This document shows positions 56,238 to 64,000 of a stretch of 64,000 nucleotides of DNA, in pieces (position 1 is the stretch's first letter; each line of letters starts with the position of its first letter). Location: contig OY752142.1 of assembly GCA_963573315.1 (NCBI GenBank), forward strand, positions 2,666,001 through 2,730,000, given 5' to 3'. The DNA is from Entomortierella parvispora. Lineage: Eukaryota > Mortierellomycota > Mortierellomycetes > Mortierellales > Mortierellaceae. Under the pieces are notes generated by a model. It was given only the letters and a program-made list of their open reading frames with translations, did no database searches and was not told the origin of the DNA. The translations under genes and the position numbers were made by a program.

Positions 56238-59212
56238 ATGACGATTTGCTTTTATTTTGTTGAAGGCTGATTAGGGGAAGGCCATGTGGAGAGAAGGGGT
56301 TCAGACTATCGAACGAAACGCACATGACATTACACTAGTCTAGCCTCTCCGTAGCAAAGAGTATATCACACTATGAAACTATGGCTCATTGCGAGTGCTA
56401 AAGGATTTATCCGGGTTTCGGTTGTTCGCTCAGATTGTCATCCGGGCTGTGCCTGCAGAGAAGATGGGATACATAATCGTTCTTTAAGGGAACCATATTG
56501 CTAGTGGCTGTTGCCTGTGATCATGGCAGCGCTGGGAGAGTTGAAGGCGAGATGGGCGTAAAAGTCCTGGAATCAAAGAATAAGCTCTCAGATCTGGTGT
56601 CAAAGACCCAGTTCGAATGGCGCTCCAATTGAAGAGCGAGAGAGAACGAAAGCAAGAGGCCTTTTCCAGGAGTGGAAAGAATGATTCAACTCCCGAACAA
56701 TTGCTGAGAAAAACTCAGGTGAAGGAATTGAGACGGTGAAGACAAAAGAACGCTTTGGTGGGTCTTTCGGCCCAGCACCGATTGGCCGTCCACTCGACTG
56801 CAGAAGCAGATGGAAGCAGATGTGCCTGTCCCTATCGCATCTCCTTTCTTCTTTTTGACTTTCTTTTGCGGACTATGGACATCACCGAGCATTTCATGCA
56901 GCAGGTGACCCTCGGTCTTGAACGGCCCAACGAAAAGCCATCTGAGCTTAATGGTGTCGATTCTCCGGTGGAGAGGTTCGGGGAGGGCCTTGGATTCCTG
57001 CTTTCCCTGTGTCCGGTGTAGTGTAGCTGGCTGTTCACAGAGGGTCAGAATCGGGACAGGTAGACTAAAATGTGATGTATTGTTGTTTTTGCGATGCGAG
57101 AAATAGTGTCTGTTCCTGGTACCAGTACAATGTTGCACAGTTGCGCTACCAGCTGGCTCTTTCCCACGACGGAAGACTATTATCCGGGAAATTGAAGGAA
57201 CGGTGGGCGTACCAATTCTTTCATTGTTTGTGTCTGTGCAGGTTTGGAGAGAGCGCAGTGAACTTTGTGTGTCACTGCGCGAGAAACGATATACACTCCC
57301 CAAATGGCGAAGAACGAATATTACGTACCGGTAGAGGATATACGACGACAGACTTCAGCGTGGGAGAGCGATGGAAATTTGGGGCACCAAAGAGTAGACT
57401 ACAAGAATACAACTGAGCCGGCGCGAGGGACTGCAATGAGGCTGAAGTTGCACGCTATGGCGTTGCCCTTGGGTCAAGTCGGGTGACAGGGTATTCTATC
57501 CCACCGTGAATACGTGTACCGTTACTGTTCTTACTTTCACGCTTCATGGGAAAGAACAGAGAGCTTGGAGATTTAGACACTCTTGACTCTTCTGCATTCG
57601 CCAGTGGATGATTGCAAATGTACATTTGAAGCAGTACAAAAGAAGAGAACAGGGGGCACTGCACGATGCCTAACTCGTCAAAATAAGAGAGGCCACGCAA
57701 GAGAGCAAAGCCAAGAATCTTCCGGAAATGGTGCAGAGTCATGACCATTGGACAGTTCTAAAACGGATTTAGACGGAAGGGTGTCCGAGGATGGATAGCC
57801 ATTCGCTGATGCTCTCTGTCATTCCCTCGGACTGAAGGGGAAAAAGGGGGCAGAAAGACGGGCAGAATGACAGACAGACAGAGAGACAGACAGCAGGCAC
57901 TGCTCGATCACGCTCGAGTGAATAATGAATGCAAAACTGTCTCTGCGCCGACCCGTTCCAAGAGTGGACCAGACACACTTCTTCATTTATGGAATCAGAG
58001 TTTCTTTTTTCTTTGATTACACTGGATTACACGAGAGCAGACGTGAATCTTGTTGTTGCTGAGAAAAAAAATTTTTTTTTGACGGGTTTTGTTCGCTTGT
58101 CTCGATCTGGAGCCCTCGCCTCGATCTGTTTGATTCGCCCTGGCCAGCAAGTAAACAAACGCGCACTGTTGTTGCCGGTTGACATAATTGTTTGGTGACA
58201 CCAAAACATGTCATCTTCAAGGCTCCTCCAGCGCGCCCCCATCGATCTGTGCGAGGCACCCCTGGGGCGAGGAGGCAACGATCGACAAAATGCATAGGCG
58301 AGAGAGAGGGAGATAAGAAAGTGGCAGAAAGATGGATCCACCTTCCCCTATCTGCCGCAGTGTGAACGGAGATGAAGTAGAGTGCGGCACATGTACGCTC
58401 CAAAGTCAAAGAGGCTCATAGGGGTGGCCTTTTGCTTTTAGGCTGGTTTGAAAGGGTGTGCATCAACATGTCGACGACTCGGCTCGAGTTCCGCGGCAGG
58501 CTGTCTCTGTCTGCCTCTGAATGTATCCGCGTTGAGCACTTTTGTCAATGTGTCGACAGTGCGGAGGATGAGCCAAGCGAACTCCGCAGGAAAAAAAGCG
58601 CAAACTGGTTGGTCAACAGGGTAGTAAGACCATTACGGTCCAATAAGGCGAGACCGAGGCCGTGTGATGGGTTTGGCATCCCCTGTTTTGGAGGATACAA
58701 CAATGTACCCTTGCTCGATCGACGGGTGAAGGGGGAGGACGATGGGATGATTGCAATTCAATTGTATTTTTAGTGCCTTTTTGGCTCTGTGCCCAGAGTC
58801 ATCATCATCGGCAATCACCGTGGAAACCCTAATCCAGGCACTTGCCTCGCACTGGTGTCTTGCCGATGCACCACTCACCGCCTCGACTGCCTTCCAAAGA
58901 AGCTGTCTTTCTGTCTGTGTTTCCTGCCCTCGACCAGGGGAACGAATAGGACCCACCCATCCCTCCTTCTGCTTTCCCCTCGCGTCCTGCCTCGCTTCCC
59001 ATAAATATGGATCCTTGTCCGCTCCTCTTTTGTGTCTTTTCTTTTTTTTCCCTTGTGAACTTTTTCCCTCTCTTTTTGATCCACCACCACCACCGCCACC
59101 TTCTCCTCTCCCTCCCCCCTTCACCGGCTTTTGCCTCCTTCGCCCTTCACCTCTCCCTTCTTCATCCTAACGTCAACCCTCCCTCCTCACCACCCCCTCT
59201 CATATACCAACC
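56238..59212. other. 3.0-kb region without a supported gene
   Basis: Longest gene-free stretch in the window. Many short overlapping frames on both strands, none with a plausible protein or consistent splice pattern. Features seen: an agacagac tract near 57865-57895, A/T runs near 58060-58080, and the CT-rich leader (59030-59160) of the OPT gene. No tRNA fold recognised. Confidence 0.5.
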
Positions 59213-61589
59213 ATGTCCAAGACTGAAGAAGTCTTCGACAACAAGGCGGAATACACCGTCGACGAAAAGTACCGCGAGGACATTGACATTGAGGAGAATG
59301 TCACTCGCCTCGAGGAGGAGGACAACTCCCCCATCGAGGAGGTCCGTGTCACCATCGACAGTAAGTTGGCAGATCTGACTGTTGCTGATCGCACACCCCC
59401 AGCAAACACCACTGATTTCTAACAATCTTATGTGTGTATGTCTCTGCACCTTCTCTCTCTCTTTCTCTTTCTCTCACTCGCTATCAGACACCGATGATCC
59501 CAACATCCCCTCCAACACCTTCCGCATGTGGTTCCTCGGCTTGCTCTGGACTGCTGTCATCTCCTTTGTCAACCAGTTCTTCTACCTTCGTCAGACCACC
59601 ATCAGTATTGGTTACTCTGTCGTTGCCCTGCTCTCCCTCCCCATGGGTCACTTCATGGCCCGTGTCTTGCCCACTCGTCAGTTCTCCTTCTTTGGCTACA
59701 GATTTTCTCTGAACCCTGCTCCCTTCTCCATCAAGGAGCACGTTTTGATCGGAACCATGGTCGCTTGCAACACTTCCACCGCCTACGCTGTCGACATTGT
59801 TATCTTGCAAAAAATGTGGTACCACTCGGAGAAGCCCTTCGTCGCCGGTATGTTCTTGGTTCTCACCACCCAGATTACTGGTTTCGCCCTTGCCGGTGTC
59901 ATTCGCCGCTTCTTGGTCCGCCCCGCCCACATGATCTGGCCTGGCACTCTCGTCACTGCTTCTCTTTTCCGCTCCTTGCACGCCGTTGAGGGTGAGGAGG
60001 ATAACGGTCGCATGCCCCGCATCAAGTACTTCATGATCGTTGCCTCGGCAATGTTCGTTTACTACTGGTTGCCTGGTTTCCTCTTCCCCACCATCGGAAC
60101 TATTGCATGGATCTGCTGGATCAATCCCGACAACCAGATTCTCGCTACCCTTACCGGATCCAACGGCCTCGGCGTTGGTGTCATTGCCCTCGACTGGGCT
60201 GCCGCCTCTGCCTATGTCATGCCCTTGGTCACTCCCTGGTTCGCTCAGGTCAACATCTTGGTCGGATTCATCCTCGTCACATACATCATGGTCCCCTGGG
60301 CCTACTATACCAACCTCTGGGGCTCCAAGAACTTCCCCATTGTCACCGCTACCCTCTACAAGGAGGATGGTTTGGTTTACAACAAGTCCCTTGTTCTCGA
60401 TGCTGCAGGTCTCTTGGATGAATCTGCCTACCTGGCCTACGGTCCTCTTCGCATGGACTCCTTCTTTGCCTTGACCTACGGAGTTGGTTTCGCTGGTTTG
60501 ACTGCCACCCTCGTTCACGTCGCTCTTTACAACGGTCGTGAGATTGTCGCTCGCTGGAAGTCTGCTCGCCACGAGAACGAGGATATTCACTCTCGCCTCA
60601 TGTCTGTTTACCCCGAGGTCCCTGACTGGTGGTACGCTATTCTCTTCCTCCTCACCCTTGCCCTCTCCATGGTTACTTGTGTTGTCTGGGACTACATGCC
60701 TTGGTGGGCTCTTCTTTTGGCCCTCGCCATCGCCTTGATCTTCGTTCTCCCCGTCGGTATTGTCCAGGCTGTCACCAACCAGCAGCCCGGTCTCAACATT
60801 GTCACCGAGTACGTCATTGGTTACCTCCTCCCCGGACACGCCATTGCCAACGTTACCTTCAAGACCTACGGTTACATTGTCAACGTTCAGGCCCTCAACT
60901 TTGTCTCTGATTTGAAGTTGGGACACTACATGAAGATTCCTCCTCGCACCATGTTCATGGCCCAGGTCGTCTCCTCCGTCATGTCCTGCATCATCAACTT
61001 GGGTACTGCCACCTGGTTGATCAACACACGCCCTGGCATTTGCACCGCTGCTGGTTACCCCTTCACCTGCCGTTCCACCAAGACCTTCTACTCTGCCTCC
61101 GTCATTTGGGGCGCTATTGGACCCGGTCGTGTCTTTGGTGGTCAGGATGGTGCCATCTATGGTCCAGTCCAGTGGGGTTTCGTTGTCGGTGCTTTCCTTC
61201 CCTTGATCTTCTGGGCTTTGTCCAAAAAGTTCCCCAACCAGACCTGGTTGAAGTACGTCCACTGGCCCGTGTTGTTGGCTGCCACCTCCAACATGCCCCC
61301 AGCTCTCCCTTACATGTATACCAACGGTCTCGTCCTTGGTTTCATCTTTGCCTTCTGCCTCAGACGTTACCGCTATGAATGGTGGTCCCGTTACAACTAC
61401 CTTACGTCCGCCGCTTTGGACTCTGGCGTTGCCATCTCGGGTCTTATCATCTTCTTTGCGATCCAGTCTTGGGATGGACAGGCTCCTACCTGGTGGGGTA
61501 ACCCCTCGGGTGCGACCAACACCAACGCGGATGCCATGGATCATTGCGTCCTCGGTGGTGCCAACGCCTTTGGTGCTCTTAACCAGTAA
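59213..61589 (+). CDS. OPT-family oligopeptide transporter (749 aa)
   Basis: Two exons, 59213-59360 and 59488-61589, joining VTID to NTDDPNIPSNTFRMW. A short acidic cytosolic N-terminus (MSKTEEVFDNKAEYTVDEKY) precedes a multi-pass membrane body of about 14 hydrophobic segments. Family hallmarks: FFYLRQTTISIGYSVVALLS, SLNPAPFSIKEHVLIGTM (the OPT NPG-KEH motif, here NPA), GLLWTAVISFVNQFF, and MKIPPRTMFMAQVVSSV. Imports small peptides or peptide-like substrates by proton symport at the plasma membrane (family knowledge); specificity is not readable. Codon use is strongly C-ending, suggesting good expression. Confidence 0.94.
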
Positions 61590-61797
61590 TTAGTGCATCG
61601 CAAGCCCTGATTTCCCCTCACGCAATCATGTAACCATATCTCATACCATAATAAAAAAAACAATAATAACAAAAAACTCGTTCGTCCTGTTTGCTTTTAT
61701 TTACATCTTCAATTTGCGAGAGAGATCAACGTGGTGTCCACGTAGAGAGTGTCTTTTTTTTGAGGGTGAGAGAAATAGAGAGAAGAGGCACACACAT

Positions 61798-63208
61798 TCA
61801 GAGATCTGCGACCTTGACGACAGCCTTGCCAAAGTTTTTACCGTGAAGAAGGCCAACAAAGGCCTCAGGAGCTCCATCGAGGCCGTCGGTAATGTCCTCT
61901 CTGTAGATAATATCACCGTTCAAAATCAACCGACTGACATCATTGAAGAAATCCTCTTGGTAGTTCTGGTATTCATTGACCAGGAAGCCCTCCATGCGGA
62001 TGCGTTTGACGACGATATTGAAGAGGTTCTTGACTCCATAGGGCGTCTTTGTGTTGTAGTCGGCAATTTGTCCACAGGCTTTTCAGTACACATACCACCA
62101 AGACAACCGAGATTAGTTGCAAGGACGAGGGTGAGCACAGTGAGACCATGTTTTTTTGGCGTCTCTCCTTTCCCTAATACAGAGTATCTTTTTTTTAAAA
62201 AAAAAACACTTACCAACAATACGTCCACCGAGGTTGAGGGCCTCCAAAGCTGCCTCCAGGTGCTCTGCACCCACATTGTCATAGTAGATATCAATACCCT
62301 CTGGAGCGATCTTTCTAAGCGACTCCAGGATCGGGCCGTTCCTGTAGTTGAAGGCGCCATCAAACTTCAATTCCTTGAGGAGATACTCGACCTTGGCATC
62401 GCTGCCGGCACTTCCCAAAACTCTCAGACCCTGCGATTTCGCCAACTGACCTACCAATTGACCCACAGCGCCAGAAGCTGCCGAAATGTAGATTGTCTCT
62501 CCAGCCTTGGGGTTCGCAACTGCCTTCAAGGAGCCGTAGGCTGTCAGTCCTGGCATGCCTAGCACTATTTCCGAAAGGAGATGTTCATAAACAAACGGAA
62601 CCGGTTAACAAACGTCGTGTTCATCAGCATTCAGCTATTCAACGCCGGCGAATAGATGATTGTGTTGTTTTTCCTGTTGTTCTCCGTGTATTTACCTCCA
62701 ACATAGTTGGACAAGGGGATCCGAGAGGCCAGTTCTCGTGCCTTGGGGAGGATACGGAAGTTGGAGATGGCCGACGCGGGGATCACGCTGTACTCTTCCC
62801 AGCGAGAGGTGCCGTAGATGATGGACCCGACGGGGAAGGCAGGATTTTTGGATGAGACGACCTCAGCGACACCGTAACTGCTCAAGGGAGAGCCGATTTC
62901 AAAACGGGCAATGAAGGCATAGGGCAAGCTAGCGCGCATGAGACCTCGAAGGTCTAGTTTAAGAAAAAGAGGAAAAGAGGAGTGAGAGGTTTTCTTTCCT
63001 TCCTTGCTACTTTTGCGATTGCTCGGTCTTTTGAAGGCGAGAGAACCATACAAGGGTCGAGGGAGATGAAGAGGTTGCGGGCGAGGATCTCATTCTCTTT
63101 CAAATCGGTGACGAGTTGTCTGGACTCGACATCGAGATGCTCGCCAGCGATGGGGAACTCTGTAGGGTTCTTGAGGAAGACGACGGTTTTGTTGCTGGTA
63201 GTGACCAT
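61798..63208 (-). CDS. NADP-dependent alkenal/prostaglandin-reductase-type oxidoreductase, MDR family (348 aa)
   Basis: Four exons: 63052-63208, 62696-62953, 62214-62564 and 61798-62078; phases agree, last acceptor AAAAG. Starts MVTTSNKTVVFLKNPTEFPI; DPYLRGLMR follows the first junction, then SYGVAEVVSS, LGMPGLTAYGSLK, and the nucleotide-binding SAASGAVGQLVGQLAKSQG. IYYDNVGAEHLEAAL, GRIVGACGQIADYN and MEGFLVNEY complete the zinc-independent medium-chain dehydrogenase pattern of leukotriene B4 dehydrogenase / alkenal reductases. It would reduce alpha,beta-unsaturated carbonyls with NADPH in the cytosol. TATA complement at 63308-63315. Confidence 0.92.
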
Positions 63209-63876
63209 AGTTGGAGGTTGATTGGATGGGAAAGAAAAGGAAAAAGGGCTGGTTGGTGCTTGTTTGAGTAAAAAAAAAGCATAAGTCAAGGAAAAAGTGC
63301 AGGCCATTTTATACCTGAGAGGACGACTCATGAGAAGAGGACCCTATTGCTGGGCTCCAGGAAGACCAACGTGCACAAGGGGGAGGGGCCTCCGAAACTC
63401 TTGAAATGCTTCTTTCCTGCAAGTTTCTCTTTTTGCCCATTGGGCTTGGACGGGCGACCATGTCGTATGATAACGCAAAAAAGACGTGAGCGAGAGAGGA
63501 TAGAGAAAGGGGATGGTCTGAGTAAGCAAGCACAAGACCGAGTGCAACAAAGGAAGCAGTACTTCCAATAGCGGCAGTACAAGGGTAACACTGCGGAGAG
63601 CAAAGGACCCACAAACAAACGGACAGACGCGTCTCAAACGCGACATTTGTAATCTTGATAAAAACTGCAATGTTGGACTGAGCGTTGAAATGGAAAGGTT
63701 CCTTTCCCACAACGCACTTGTGCATGGGCAGCAGGTGAGTGGATAGGAAGCGTTGACTAAAAGAAAAAGAGTCCCATCACGCAAGAACGTCTCAAAAGAG
63801 CGTCAGTCCCCGCGAATGGTTGTCTGGTACAGGGCTGCGCTGTCGAAGACGAAGATAAAGCAGAAAAAGGAAGGGG
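63209..63876. other. Upstream region of the MDR gene
   Basis: TATA complement at 63308-63315 and mixed sequence beyond. No gene recognised. Confidence 0.5.
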
Positions 63877-64000
63877 TCAAGCATCTAGGACAGTCGCGTC
63901 AACAGTTTCCGTGCCTACCAGTTGTGTTGAAGGTGGTTCCTCATTGCTTGCGTACAGAAACGCTCGGCCCTGCAGATGGAAGGTATAACAATACTCGAAA
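63877..64000 (-). CDS. Possible 3' end of a gene running off the window
   Basis: The minus-strand frame is open from the window edge to a TGA at 63877-63879 and reads FEYCYTFHLQ, GRAFLYASNEEPPSTQLVG, TETVDATVLDA. A splice acceptor (ctgcag) could lie just before GRAFLY. Composition looks protein-like but the piece is too short to classify and no AATAAA is evident downstream. Confidence 0.25.
   Translation of the reverse strand, partial: FEYCYTFHLQGRAFLYASNEEPPSTQLVGTETVDATVLDA

Noticed and set aside
56590-56625. GTTCGAAT sequence resembling a tRNA T-arm
   Set aside because: No matching A-box, anticodon arm or acceptor stem could be placed around it.
58432-58773. 113-codon plus frame
   Set aside because: No promoter, splice or family evidence; composition looks random and it ends in an A/T-rich tract.
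59484-61544. 686-codon open frame antisense to the OPT transporter
   Set aside because: It is a shadow of the codon-biased transporter gene: hydrophilic, Gly/Asp/Asn-rich, no family resemblance, and the sense strand gives a complete OPT protein with a proper intron.

Overview
The window is nuclear DNA of a filamentous fungus. Spliceosomal introns are mostly 70-170 nt, with GT/GC-AG ends and CTAAC-type branch sites. Many genes have TATA boxes and AATAAA signals. The gene set is fungal: a PacC/Rim101 factor, a GH18 chitinase with a Kex2-type site, an Nrc2/Fpk flippase kinase, an Sfc1 carrier and an OPT transporter. The F-box/LRR style and small-gene architecture point to Mortierellomycotina or a related early-diverging lineage; that placement is inference from memory of the families, not a search.

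Layout. 1-2519: 3' part of a PacC-like zinc-finger gene. 2790-15897: an array of intronless genes for 62-66-residue proteins that begin MSFFKSS (12 intact copies, the last divergent, plus one truncated remnant). They are set mostly as head-to-head pairs on shared promoters. An F-box/LRR gene broken by one in-frame TAG and a separate small putative gene lie in the middle of the array. 16513-16710: a weak small ORF. 17229-19140: secreted chitinase. 21533-23381: multi-pass membrane protein of unknown function. 25207-28200: AGC kinase. 29710-31876: acyl-CoA synthetase. 32235-34717: ribosomal protein eL15 and a divergent PITH-domain gene. 34922-36798: succinate/fumarate carrier. 37926-41986: 1165-residue VWA protein. 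42602-44283: O-fucosyltransferase-like enzyme. 45872-50059: FMN split-barrel protein, DUF4286-like protein and an F-box protein. 50731-52715: two-domain glycosyltransferase (GT31-like plus GT34). 52976-54037: secreted ferritin-like protein. 55212-56237: tail-anchored FMN split-barrel protein. 59213-61589: OPT transporter. 61798-63208: MDR-family alkenal reductase. 63877-64000: possible 3' end of another gene.

The standout is the small-protein array. It has two classes of bidirectional promoter with nearly fixed ATG-to-ATG spacing (about 750 bp and about 608 bp) and one shared core element containing GTAAACA. The units are repeated as a direct block duplication and as large inverted repeats. 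Members of a head-to-head pair share variants that other pairs lack, which suggests gene conversion within pairs. I do not recognise the protein family. The remaining genes look like ordinary housekeeping or secretory genes with no evident pathway clustering.
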